Counted from the first letter of the stretch, positions 26,015 to 34,180 are shown. The stretch: 64,000 bases of DNA from an uncultured Mucilaginibacter sp. (GCA_903891475.1 CAITEP010000004.1:1-64000); one strand, 5' to 3'. Program-made: numbers and translations. The notes: a model not told the origin generated them from the sequence alone.

Positions 26015-26422
26015 ATGTCAAAAAAAGAAACTAAACTAACTGAAGAGCTTGAAGAAGTAACCTATTCAGATTCAGAATTTGAGCAAAAAACGGAGGTTCC
26101 TCAATTATTGCATGCTGGGGTATCTCAAGACCAATTGGACCTCTGGAAAGAAAAATACAAAGAGGTGCACATTGTCACTGTTAAGTTGAATGAACATGAA
26201 AGTTTAACAGGCTATTTTAAAAAATCCGACCGCAACATAATGGCCAACTGCATTAACCTGGCGCAAGACAAGAAAAACTATGAGGCAAGAGAGTTTTTGT
26301 TGAATAACACTTTTATTGGGGGCGACAAAACCATTACCACCAATTTTGACGCTGCTGTAAGTGTCGCAACAAAACTTTGGGGCAACATAAATTTTTTGAC
26401 GGCGGAGGCAACAATATATTAG
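26015..26422 (+). CDS. Tail assembly chaperone, short form
   Basis: 135 residues, acidic N-terminus (TEELEEVTYSDSEFEQ) and then a small alpha/beta domain (HIVTVKLNEHESLTGYF). It follows sheath and tube, the slot of P2 gpE and similar tail chaperones. Near its 3-prime end it contains T TTT TTG in frame (26392-26398), and an overlapping open frame continues in -1. Chaperones of this kind are commonly made in short and frameshifted long forms. A frameshift at the site would join 128 codons to 79 more residues, about 207 in total. Confidence 0.72.
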   Translation: MSKKETKLTEELEEVTYSDSEFEQKTEVPQLLHAGVSQDQLDLWKEKYKEVHIVTVKLNEHESLTGYFKKSDRNIMANCINLAQDKKNYEAREFLLNNTFIGGDKTITTNFDAAVSVATKLWGNINFLTAEATIY

Positions 26423-26637
26423 GTGCTCCCTTCCTTTCCATTTCCGACCCGATAACCAGGTTGGAAGGAAGAGATATCCTCCGCAAGGCAAACGCGCTGC
26501 TTAGATATCATTTTAAAATCGATCCTGAGCAACTAACGGATGAGCAATTTTCAGAACGATGGCAAGAACTAAAATGGGTACTTGAATTTGAGAACCAACG
26601 ATACAGTGATGAAGGTAGTGGTGGATGCAGGTTATAG
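26377..26637 (+). CDS. -1 frame extension of the tail assembly chaperone
   Basis: Open frame overlapping the end of the short chaperone gene by 46 bp. It is most likely translated only after a -1 shift at 26392-26398, giving a C-terminal extension of about 79 residues beginning DGGGNNILGAPF and including ISDPITRLEGRDILRKAN. The ATG at 26377 lies inside the upstream gene and may not be used. Its stop codon is already part of heptad hairpin B7. Independent translation cannot be excluded. Confidence 0.65.
   Translation: MGQHKFFDGGGNNILGAPFLSISDPITRLEGRDILRKANALLRYHFKIDPEQLTDEQFSERWQELKWVLEFENQRYSDEGSGGCRL
26392..26398 (+). promoter_or_regulatory. Candidate programmed -1 frameshift site T TTT TTG
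   Basis: In the zero frame the codons are AAT TTT TTG, so the heptamer T TTT TTG satisfies the X XXY YYZ rule. The -1 frame stays open from before this point to 26635, and the zero frame stops 24 bases later at TAG (26420-26422). The site sits in the expected gene pair between tail tube and downstream tail genes. Confidence 0.7.
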
Positions 26638-26772
26638 TTGAAGGTTGTAGGTTGTGTGTTGTAAGTGAATTTTAGGTTGAATACTGATATCGACGGAAAT
26701 GAATGAATAACAAGGCATAAAATACAAGTCACAGCACTGAGCCCACAACCTTCAACCCACAACATACAACTA
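26634..26772. repeat. Heptad hairpin, GGTTGNN/CAACCNN family (copy B7)
   Basis: Left units AGTTGAA, GGTTGTA, GGTTGTG, TGTTGTA; right units CACAACC, TTCAACC, CACAACA, TACAACT. It begins at the stop codon of the chaperone extension and ends 5 bp before the next ATG. The central loop is about 70 bp. Confidence 0.85.
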
Positions 26773-26777
26773 AAAGA

Positions 26778-27455
26778 ATGGCAGATTTTAACATACCACA
26801 ATTATATAAGCAAGTTTTTGGTGTTTCGGCAATAACATTTAATATCCCTGATCAATCGGCAGTTTTGGGCAATGTATCTAATAGTAGGGCAGCATATAAT
26901 GGTATAGAATTGGTTAAGAATAATCAAACGCCTATCACTAATTATCAAAATTTAGACACCATTGGTAATAGTAATACAAAGCCAGTTAACAGCATTTTGG
27001 GAACACCAATTTATGAGCAAATAACGCTAACAATACCTGCAGTACAAAGCTCCGGAGGGCAAGTAACAAGTCCACAATTCAGCTATATTTTCCCCGATTG
27101 GCCTTTGTTTGATATAGCTCCCTCATGGACTATTAAAAAGGAGAATATACTTGGTGGAAACGGTACAGTAAAGGAGTATATACAGCAGGATGATTTCGAG
27201 ATAAAAATAAGAGGCTTTTTGATTAATTATAGCTCGCAAGATTATCCGGAACAATTAGTTACTGATTTTTGGAGAGCTATTAACTGTCAAAAATCAATCG
27301 GCATTAGCTCCAAGGTTTTTAACATCTTACAAATAAAAAACATCATAGTAAAAAGTGCACAGTTGCCAAGTTTAGAGGGTTATATGAATATTCAACCATT
27401 TGAAATTGATTGTATAAGTGATGAGGCTATTGAACTATTGATAAAAAAAGTATAA
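26778..27455 (+). CDS. Tail/baseplate protein, possibly DUF6046-like
   Basis: 225 residues. The pattern includes a loop-rich N-terminus, FSYIFPDWPLFDIAPSW, DDFEIKIRGFLINY and a terminal SLEGYMNIQPFEID, and resembles DUF6046 proteins of Bacteroidota phages. These sit before LysM-type tail genes and are thought to be tail or baseplate hub components. The next gene is indeed a LysM protein, 23 bp away. Exact role unknown. Confidence 0.6.
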   Translation: MADFNIPQLYKQVFGVSAITFNIPDQSAVLGNVSNSRAAYNGIELVKNNQTPITNYQNLDTIGNSNTKPVNSILGTPIYEQITLTIPAVQSSGGQVTSPQFSYIFPDWPLFDIAPSWTIKKENILGGNGTVKEYIQQDDFEIKIRGFLINYSSQDYPEQLVTDFWRAINCQKSIGISSKVFNILQIKNIIVKSAQLPSLEGYMNIQPFEIDCISDEAIELLIKKV

Positions 27456-27478
27456 TCCGGCAACCATTAGATAAATTT

Positions 27479-27790
27479 ATGAGGACTATTCAAGTAACCG
27501 ATCGTCAAACAATCATGGATATAGCCATACAATATTACGGTAGTGCCGCCTCGGTAGTTGATTTATGCATTGATAACAATCTTGAACTTGATGCCAATAT
27601 TAGCAACGGAGATCAATTGCTGATCAAGGATTTATATCCGGATAGTGCAAATGCCGATGCGGCTGATTATTTATTGGGAAATAGCATTAACGTAATCAGT
27701 TTGGCCGAATTTATTCCTACCAATGTTTTAGGCGACAACCAAGGAGATATACTAGCAATAAACAGTACAGATTTTTTAGGAACAGATTAA
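27479..27790 (+). CDS. LysM-domain tail protein (gpX-like)
   Basis: 103 residues. The N-terminal half is a LysM-like module (TDRQTIMDIAIQYYGSAAS, then SNGDQLLIKDL), which in phage tail proteins connects tube and baseplate. The C-terminal half is polar (LLGNSINVISLAEFIPTN). P2 gpX and similar LysM proteins occupy a comparable position near the tail genes. Stop codon lies at the edge of heptad hairpin B8. Confidence 0.75.
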   Translation: MRTIQVTDRQTIMDIAIQYYGSAASVVDLCIDNNLELDANISNGDQLLIKDLYPDSANADAADYLLGNSINVISLAEFIPTNVLGDNQGDILAINSTDFLGTD

Positions 27791-27860
27791 TGTGGGTTGA
27801 ATCACGATAGTTATCGGGATGAAGGAAAAACAACCTGCAACATACAAGCCACAACATATA
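27790..27860. repeat. Heptad hairpin, GGTTGNN/CAACCNN family (copy B8, short)
   Basis: Left arm GGGTTGAAT is short and worn; right units CAACCTG, CAACATA, CAAGCCA, CAACATA are in register. A small ACGATAGTTATCGGGAT palindrome-like stretch lies inside. Ends 8 bp before the collagen-like gene. Confidence 0.7.
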
Positions 27861-27868
27861 ACTATAAT

Positions 27869-28309
27869 ATGAGCATCATACAAATTAGCAATTTGCCTCC
27901 TGCTACTTCGGTAAACAGTACCGATATAATTCCATTATCGCAAGGAAACGGGCCTAATCAGGTTACGGGGCTTAGCATGACAGTTTTAAAATCATGGGTA
28001 TTAAATTTTGTTAACACATTAATTGCCGGCATTACCCAAGGGCCAACCGGCCCTGCAGGTGCAACGGGAGCACAAGGTTTGCAGGGGCAGCCAGGCCCGC
28101 AAGGTATACAAGGTCCGCTTGGCCCCCAAGGTCCTGTGGGGGCACAAGGGTTACAAGGATTAACAGGAGCAACCGGTCCCGCAGGGCCATTAGGCCCTCA
28201 GGGACCTGTAGGCCCAAGCGGGCCAGTTGGTCCTGCAGGTCCAATCGGACCCCAAGGACCAACCGGGGTTTATAAATTATCAGCTAACTTAATACAAATA
28301 TCATTATGA
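27869..28309 (+). CDS. Collagen-like tail fibre protein
   Basis: 146 residues from ATG 27869; the track start at 27797 is repeat-derived. The N-terminal 55 residues ([20 protein letters not shown]) form a putative virion-attachment part. Residues about 57-132 are an uninterrupted Gly-X-Y run rich in [10 protein letters not shown]-type triplets, able to form a trimeric triple helix. The C-terminus is short. Such stalks link baseplates to receptor-binding heads. It overlaps the next gene by 4 bp, so both are probably parts of one fibre. Confidence 0.85.
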   Translation: MSIIQISNLPPATSVNSTDIIPLSQGNGPNQVTGLSMTVLKSWVLNFVNTLIAGITQGPTGPAGATGAQGLQGQPGPQGIQGPLGPQGPVGAQGLQGLTGATGPAGPLGPQGPVGPSGPVGPAGPIGPQGPTGVYKLSANLIQISL

Positions 28310-28758
28310 ATGCGAATAGCAACCAATTAAGTTTTTTAGTTAAGGCGGGAGCCTATCCATGTATAAAAATACCTTCAGGTACCATTTTAAACACCATAAC
28401 AACACTTTTTGCAGGCCCCGCAAATGCGGGATTGATAACCGATATATTGTTTAGAAACAATGCCTCGGTAGTTGTAAGTCTTAACCTAATTATAGTACCA
28501 TCAGGGCAAACTGGTGGTATTACAGGCACATTATATACGGGTGCTTATTACATAACTACCATACAAATTCCGGCAAATGCGGGTACTAATGGAACAACGC
28601 CTTTGGCATCGTTGGCTTCTTTAGTACCTCAATTATTTGACCTTGATTTGGCGGGTAACCGCGTGTTTTTGACGGAAGCCGGAGATACTTTATTTGTACA
28701 AAACCCGGCTGCTTTATCTGCTGATATAAATATAGTGGTAAAAGCAAGGACATTTTGA
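28306..28758 (+). CDS. Fibre-associated virion protein, unknown family
   Basis: 150 residues, beta-rich ([35 protein letters not shown]). Coupled by ATGA overlap to the collagen-like gene, and its own stop lies 2 bp before the next start. It may be a small knob or head domain at the fibre tip. No recognised motif. Confidence 0.6.
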   Translation: MNANSNQLSFLVKAGAYPCIKIPSGTILNTITTLFAGPANAGLITDILFRNNASVVVSLNLIIVPSGQTGGITGTLYTGAYYITTIQIPANAGTNGTTPLASLASLVPQLFDLDLAGNRVFLTEAGDTLFVQNPAALSADINIVVKARTF

Positions 28759-28760
28759 TT

Positions 28761-30599
28761 ATGGAAGCAACACCTTTCAATAACGAAAATATTTTTTTAT
28801 GCCGGAAAGCTAATGTTTGGTATACCATGATGGATGGCGACTGGAGCAATCCAAACGTTTGGGTGGGTAATGTTTACGATAAAAAGTATATTACAACACC
28901 CCAACCAGGCGATACGGTTTATTTAAATCATAACATAACTTATGGCGTTGCTTCGCTGGCTTTAAACAACGTATACATACAAGGGAGCCTGAGCTTTACA
29001 AATGGTGCATATTCATTAATAGTTTTAGGTGACCTTCAATGTGAAGGCACAATCGACATGAGTGCCGGAGCTGGTAGTATTACTCTTGTTGGAAACAACA
29101 ATTATATTGCAAACTTTACCTCTGGCGCTTCATCCACATTTAACTATGCAGGTCTATTTGACCAAGCGGTACTTGGATTAACTTATAACGTTTTAGGGAT
29201 ATATCCGAGTAATAACTACACACAATCTAGAAAATACCTAATTGGGAACACTAATATTAATGGTTCATTAAATGTGTTTGGCGCTATACTTGATTTAACA
29301 AGTTATAGTCTAACTGTTTCCGGTAACACTTTTATTGGCTCGGGCGGCTTCCTTTTAAAAAACACTAATATTGGTTTGTCACTTTTTGTGGGTAATGTTT
29401 ATATATCTGTCAACTCTGGATGGGATTTTAGAGGTAATGGAGATGTTGAATTTAGGGGCGGTTGGACATGGGGTAATGATGATTATGGCTATTTTTACAC
29501 TGGCAAAGGTACCTATACTTTTAGCACAAACAACCAAACTATAAGCAGAAGCTACCCATATCAAACGGTAAGCACCTTTTATTGCAAGGTTGTTATCGTT
29601 GGTATTTCTCTTACTTTAGGAGATGTTAGTAATAGTGTTTATATAAATTTAGCTGGGCCAGGTAACGGAGCAGACGGAATAAATAGCAACTCAAAACTAA
29701 TTGTTTATAATGCTACTGTTTTACAAAATAGCTTAACCTTCCCAATGAGCACGTCTGGGACTTATGATTACGCCATAGCTGGTAAAGTGCTCTCAGCAAT
29801 AGGTTTAATTATAAACACAGATTATAACCTTCCTAATATTACGTACCCGAATTTATTACTTGGTGGAACTGGACGTGCGACTGCGATCTCCAACATTACG
29901 GCGGTTGGAATTTCTGTTTTTTCGTATTTAGAACTAGGTTCATTTAACCTAAATATATCCAGTGGTGGTTTATATGTAGGAACCGGAGCTACTTTTTCTA
30001 AAACCGGAGCAGGTTCTTTACTATTTGGTGGCTTATGTAACTTTGGATTAAATGCAATTGTTTCTTTGACAGGGAATCCATCAATAGAGTTTAGAGGGGG
30101 GGTGATGTTCGCTAACAACGGAAACACAGACGTAAATACTAAACTTGGTACCGGAGCCATTAGCTTTACCACCAATAACCAAAGCATAACAGTTGGTTAT
30201 CCGGGAGCAGGCTATAAGTTTTTAAATAATGTAACTATCGCAGGTATAGCCCTTACTATAACTGGTACCTCAGATGGAACAACTGCCGACATTGGTTTCG
30301 TTGGTGTAGTAAATGGGTCCAACGCTACCTCATACCTTATTGTTAACGCGTCAAATATCTTGCGCTTCGCTAATGCCGCGTCTCCAATGATTACCGGAGG
30401 TTTAACAGCCAACCTATTAAGCTTTACATTATATGAGTTAAACGGAAACCAAGATGTAAAGGGCGTAAACTATGGAAATTTACAATTAGTGGCAGGCGGT
30501 GTAAAACGCTTGCTAGGCAATGTTTCTGTTAAAAACACTTATACACTCTCGGCACCTGCAACTTTAAATACAAACGGATTTACACTAACAAACCCATAA
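28761..30599 (+). CDS. Large beta-repeat adhesin-like virion protein
   Basis: 612 residues from ATG 28761; the track begins at a TTG two codons earlier, overlapping the previous stop. After a short start the N-terminal part (WYTMMDGDWSNPNVWVGN, then GDTVYLNHNIT) looks like a carbohydrate-binding or G8-type repeat entry. The rest is a long series of Gly/Asn/Thr-rich beta rungs (GSLSFTNGAYSLIVLGDL, TFSTNNQTISRSYPY, ISFTTNNQSITVGYPG), consistent with a beta-helix. It probably recognises the host surface. The duplicated TTNNQSI-type rungs suggest internal duplication. Confidence 0.7.
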   Translation: MEATPFNNENIFLCRKANVWYTMMDGDWSNPNVWVGNVYDKKYITTPQPGDTVYLNHNITYGVASLALNNVYIQGSLSFTNGAYSLIVLGDLQCEGTIDMSAGAGSITLVGNNNYIANFTSGASSTFNYAGLFDQAVLGLTYNVLGIYPSNNYTQSRKYLIGNTNINGSLNVFGAILDLTSYSLTVSGNTFIGSGGFLLKNTNIGLSLFVGNVYISVNSGWDFRGNGDVEFRGGWTWGNDDYGYFYTGKGTYTFSTNNQTISRSYPYQTVSTFYCKVVIVGISLTLGDVSNSVYINLAGPGNGADGINSNSKLIVYNATVLQNSLTFPMSTSGTYDYAIAGKVLSAIGLIINTDYNLPNITYPNLLLGGTGRATAISNITAVGISVFSYLELGSFNLNISSGGLYVGTGATFSKTGAGSLLFGGLCNFGLNAIVSLTGNPSIEFRGGVMFANNGNTDVNTKLGTGAISFTTNNQSITVGYPGAGYKFLNNVTIAGIALTITGTSDGTTADIGFVGVVNGSNATSYLIVNASNILRFANAASPMITGGLTANLLSFTLYELNGNQDVKGVNYGNLQLVAGGVKRLLGNVSVKNTYTLSAPATLNTNGFTLTNP

Positions 30600-30602
30600 A
30601 AA

Positions 30603-30857
30603 ATGAATTTTCAAGTAAATACAAATATTACCGTTTTTATTGACGGAATTAATGATTGTTATAGCCAACAGCAGGTTTATGTACAATGGCATGCAATGGT
30701 TTATAACAATGGAAACTGGGTGCTTGATGTTAACAAGTCTGCTCGAATAGGTGTTTTAGCTTCCCCAACAAATACTTTAAGTTATTCTGCTTGGAAGGCC
30801 TTAAATAGTACCGACCAGCTTTCAGCGGTTAAGGCGTTTATTTCGGCTCAATATTAA
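30603..30857 (+). CDS. Small virion-region protein (84 aa), unknown
   Basis: Short beta-rich product (VNTNITVFIDGINDCYSQQQ, VYVQWHAMVYNNGNWVLDV) located 3 bp after the adhesin-like gene and 4 bp before the next open frame. Likely co-translated with the fibre block. The length could suit a chaperone or small tip protein. No family recognised. Confidence 0.6.
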   Translation: MNFQVNTNITVFIDGINDCYSQQQVYVQWHAMVYNNGNWVLDVNKSARIGVLASPTNTLSYSAWKALNSTDQLSAVKAFISAQY

Positions 30858-30861
30858 AAAA

Positions 30862-31310
30862 ATGTTAGTTTTTCTTATTTACTTTTTTGCAGGGTATTTT
30901 AATTGCTGGTGCGATTGTATAAACTCCAATCCTGAAAGGTATGCCACTACATTGTTTTATAGATTCAAAAATCAACAATGGTGGGATATTTCGAAAAGCA
31001 GTGGTAATAAATGGAAAAATGGATTAAAAGCCAACGGGGAAGCTTTTTTCGGAAGCACTACTTTTTTGGTTGCAATTACTGATGCCTGGCATTGTTCCAA
31101 GGACTTGTGCTACTACTATTTGCCGCAGCGACAGGCTATGCATTTGTTTTTGGATCTTCCTTTATAATTACCTTGGCTGGGCTTGGTGTTAATTTACAAA
31201 ATGTTTCAACTCAACCACCATACCTGATAATAATTGTTCAGATTTTAATGGCATGTTTTGGCCTAGGTTGGCAAATTAGCGAAAAAACAATCGTTGTTAA
31301 AAAGTCCTGA
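30862..31310 (+). pseudogene. Membrane protein gene broken by a frameshift
   Basis: Two track ORFs (30862-31167 and 31092-31310, the latter from TTG) join naturally. The first runs to AITDAWH, and the second, in the -1 frame, continues FQGLVLLLFAAATGYAFVF. At the junction the DNA reads GATGCCTGGCATTGTTCC; adding one T (CATTTGTTCC) restores a single frame reading DAWHLFQ. The joined protein is about 149 residues with an N-terminal membrane segment and two further helices. This could be a real mutation or a base-calling error. Function unknown. Confidence 0.6.
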
Positions 31311-31429
31311 AGGTTTATATATTGATAGTAGATTTTGATAGTGTAGTTTGATTAATTACTATCAGGGAGTATTAAAAATCAACCCAAATAATTTCACCAT
31401 TATTTTTTTAAATAAATACCCACCCCGCA

Positions 31430-31726
31430 ATGAATGATATAGTTTTAGATAATAATATGGATTTGTCAATAATAGCCGGCGACTTTGTTGTTGACGATTG
31501 TGAAGACCAAATTCAGCAACTTTTGCTGATAGCTCAACCTGGCAATTTCAGAGATAGTCCTCTTACGGGAGTTGGTATAGTTAATTATCTAAAAAGCCAG
31601 ATAACACCATCCCTTGTTGATGCACTTACAAAGAAGATTCAAATACAATGGCTATATGACGGTTATGCCGGGGTAAACGTAGTGGTGAATTCCTTTACCG
31701 ATATTGAAATTGAAGCTAACAGGTAG
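31430..31726 (+). CDS. Baseplate wedge protein, gpW/gp25-like
   Basis: 98 residues. The pattern NMDLSIIAGDFVVDDCEDQ near the start, a central GNFRDSPLTGVGIVNYLKS and a terminal ANRR-like end match the GPW/gp25 family that links the sheath to the baseplate wedge. The J-like gene follows. The 119-bp gap before it holds small inverted repeats (GATAGT/ACTATC), which may be a promoter or hairpin. Confidence 0.78.
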   Translation: MNDIVLDNNMDLSIIAGDFVVDDCEDQIQQLLLIAQPGNFRDSPLTGVGIVNYLKSQITPSLVDALTKKIQIQWLYDGYAGVNVVVNSFTDIEIEANR

Positions 31727-31820
31727 GTTGAAAGTTGTAGGTTGTAAGTTGAATGGAAACCCCCACAACCCATAACCTACAACTCACATACATCCTACAA
31801 CATACAACACACAACCCAAA
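31727..31820. repeat. Heptad hairpin, GGTTGNN/CAACCNN family (copy B9)
   Basis: Left units GGTTGAA, AGTTGTA, GGTTGTA, AGTTGAA; apex TGGAAACCCCC; right units ACAACCC, ATAACCT, ACAACTC, CCTACAA, CATACAA, CACACAA. Starts right after the gpW-like stop and ends 5 bp before the J-like ATG. Confidence 0.9.
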
Positions 31821-31824
31821 AGAC

Positions 31825-32649
31825 ATGGCTCAACAAATAAGTGACATACAAAATGAAATGCTTGCCGAAATGGCAAATCACCCCGAACTGGCGCCTTTAA
31901 ACAGTAGCAGCAATACTAGTATTTGGCGATTGTGGATGTTTATAACAGCTACCATTATTTATTACTTTGAAACTGTGATGGACTTGTTTAGGGCTGATGT
32001 GCAAACATTACTAAACAACAACATTTATGGTACTAGTATATGGTGGCTTACACAATTATATAATTTTCAGTTTGGCGATACGTTAGCGTTTATTAACAAT
32101 GTTTTTCAATACGCTATAGTTGATGCTACAAAGCAGATAGTTAAGTTTGCATCTATAACCACTGTTAACGGCGTTTTGCAAATAAAGGTAGCAGGCAGCA
32201 ATGGCGGCTCTCCAAGTGCATTAACCCAAAATCAATTGAATGGCGTTATTAGCTATTGCAACCAAATACAACCAGCTGGTATACGATTTGCCGTGCAGTC
32301 ATTATCTGCTGATTCATTAAACCTTACTGCCAATATTTACTACGATGCTTCGGCAGATTTAACAGTAATACAACCTGCTGTTGAAGCGGCTATTAATAAC
32401 TTTCTGACTGCCAAAAACACAACTAATTTTAATGGTATTCTATATATCAATAGTTTGATTGATGCCATACAAGCGGTTCAGGGCTTAATTGGCAATAAGG
32501 TGGATATTACCAATATAGCTGCTAAAAATGGGACTAACCCGTACGTTCAATTTTCAAGCAGTTATCAGCCTCAATCTGGTTATTTTATAATCGACCCTGC
32601 TTTTCCATTAAAAACTGCTATCACGTACATTCCATATAACAATGCCTAA
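31825..32649 (+). CDS. Baseplate J-like protein (Mu gp47-like)
   Basis: 274 residues from ATG 31825; the track start at 31753 is repeat translation (LQLTYILQHTTHN). The N-terminus is helical with a membrane-like WRLWMFITATIIYYF, and the core has QFGDTLAFIN and the GVLQIKVAGSNGGSPSALT strand. The C-terminal half (LTANIYYDASADLTVIQPAVEAA) matches the J family repeating domain. J forms the baseplate wedge. It overlaps the next gene by one base. Confidence 0.75.
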   Translation: MAQQISDIQNEMLAEMANHPELAPLNSSSNTSIWRLWMFITATIIYYFETVMDLFRADVQTLLNNNIYGTSIWWLTQLYNFQFGDTLAFINNVFQYAIVDATKQIVKFASITTVNGVLQIKVAGSNGGSPSALTQNQLNGVISYCNQIQPAGIRFAVQSLSADSLNLTANIYYDASADLTVIQPAVEAAINNFLTAKNTTNFNGILYINSLIDAIQAVQGLIGNKVDITNIAAKNGTNPYVQFSSSYQPQSGYFIIDPAFPLKTAITYIPYNNA

Positions 32650-33137
32650 TGAAAAACTATTCGTTTGATGTTATAAAAATGATACGGTGGCTGATGCCGT
32701 ATTTTTTACTAAAACCAATACATGTGGCTTGGCTTAACACGCTAAACATTACGCTAAAAAACAGGTATAGCGATTTTTTAGCTTATCGGCAGCTAACATT
32801 AGCCAACATAACAATTAATTCTTCTGTAAACAGATTGACACGTGCTTTGTGGGATAATTTTGACAGCACACAAAAAATTTATTTGCTTCAAAATACAACA
32901 TATCATCAATCGGCATATACTTTTTTAAGTAATGAATACCATCCTGCTTTGTACGATTATTTAAAAAGCGAAAACCAGAGTACCGATTTTGATTATTTGG
33001 CGATTGAGGAAACCTTGGCAGGGGTGAACTTTGTAGTGAGGATACCTATAGCCCTTGCCACTAAAAAAAACGCTATTTATGCGTTTGTTAATAAGTATAT
33101 TTTCAGTAGCGTAACATTTAAAGTAGAGACCTTTTAA
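32649..33137 (+). CDS. Baseplate/tail protein, possible gpI position
   Basis: 162 residues, starting at the final base of the J-like stop. Amphipathic helices at the N-terminus (DVIKMIRWLMPYFLLKPIHV), then an all-alpha/beta body ending VTFKVETF. In Mu and P2 the gene after J is the gpI/gp48 baseplate or fibre-attachment protein; the slot matches but I see no diagnostic motif. Confidence 0.5.
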   Translation: MKNYSFDVIKMIRWLMPYFLLKPIHVAWLNTLNITLKNRYSDFLAYRQLTLANITINSSVNRLTRALWDNFDSTQKIYLLQNTTYHQSAYTFLSNEYHPALYDYLKSENQSTDFDYLAIEETLAGVNFVVRIPIALATKKNAIYAFVNKYIFSSVTFKVETF

Positions 33138-33138
33138 G

Positions 33139-34089
33139 ATGAAATTAATTAGAACACAAACTGGTGGTTATCCACGTACAATGGATCCAATTTTGAGTCT
33201 GCAAGCCGAAATGATAACAGGTATTAATGCGCCTTTTGCTAACCTTGGTGTCGATTTGGTTTTGCAAGGCTGTACAGTTATTGACAACCTAAACGGAACT
33301 GTAAATATAGCTGCTGGCATAATGTATGTAAGCGGACAGGTTCTACGCTTTGATGGTGCTGCAAACATTGCTGCAGATGGCTCACAAGCTATTGTAGTTG
33401 GCAGTACAGTTGATAGCCAGCCCCCAGTTGTTTTTGGCAATCAAACCGCCTATAGTTTATATACAGAACAAAAAGCAATCATAGTACCGCAAGACCCTAA
33501 TAACCATGCACAAATCAAAATAGGCAAAACACTATACACTTTTCAGAAATATTTGGCCGACCAGGTGAACACGGCTGTGGTAAACCAAATAAATAGTTCT
33601 GTAACTAGTATTGTTAATAATTCTGTGCAGTCACTTATTAATGCCTCCTATCCAAAGGGTTCAATAAAAGAAGTGTACGATTTTGATGGAACTTTTACAA
33701 AGAATTTCGACGGTCAAGGAATAGGAAAAACATACCCTTGGGTTGGCTGGGCCTTAGATATAGGGGGAGGTAATGGAACTTTTGGTTCTCAAGGTAGGGT
33801 AACTGTAGGCGTCGGGACTTTTAACGATGTTAGTGGTAATCGTACATTAACAATTAACAGCGGGGATTTATTAGGAGAAGCAAGCCATCTTTTAACCATA
33901 CCGGAAATGCCAACCCATAGCCACGACCAACAAGCGGATGCTTACCATACACAAGGTGGAGGAACAAGTCCGGCAGCGGGTTCAGGGGGCAACGGGACTA
34001 GAGGTACAACCTTTCCAACTGGCGGCGGCCAAGCGCACAATAACATGCAGCCATCAATAGGTGTATATAGGGTAGTGAAAATACAATAA
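33139..34089 (+). CDS. Tail fibre with collar-type C-terminus
   Basis: 316 residues. The first 150 are a beta-rich shaft with an early SLQAEMITGINAPF attachment-like segment. Residues about 160-220 are helical, and the C-terminus has the tail-collar pattern: LLTIPEMPTHSHD, a Gly-rich loop (GGGTSPAAGSGGNGTRG) and HNNMQPSIGVYRVVK. The last part is the receptor-binding tip in many phages. This is the last phage gene seen; the adhesin block upstream supplies a second possible receptor-binding set. Confidence 0.8.
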   Translation: MKLIRTQTGGYPRTMDPILSLQAEMITGINAPFANLGVDLVLQGCTVIDNLNGTVNIAAGIMYVSGQVLRFDGAANIAADGSQAIVVGSTVDSQPPVVFGNQTAYSLYTEQKAIIVPQDPNNHAQIKIGKTLYTFQKYLADQVNTAVVNQINSSVTSIVNNSVQSLINASYPKGSIKEVYDFDGTFTKNFDGQGIGKTYPWVGWALDIGGGNGTFGSQGRVTVGVGTFNDVSGNRTLTINSGDLLGEASHLLTIPEMPTHSHDQQADAYHTQGGGTSPAAGSGGNGTRGTTFPTGGGQAHNNMQPSIGVYRVVKIQ

Positions 34090-34180
34090 ACCATTCTTAT
34101 AAAGCTGCTATTACTAAAAGGTTAATTCGCAAAATTTCAAGTATGTTGCTTTTAAATTTACCTGCATTCCTGGCATCTCA

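Noticed and set aside
31753-31824. N-terminal extension of the J-like protein
   Set aside because: Repeat-derived; ATG 31825 follows the array.
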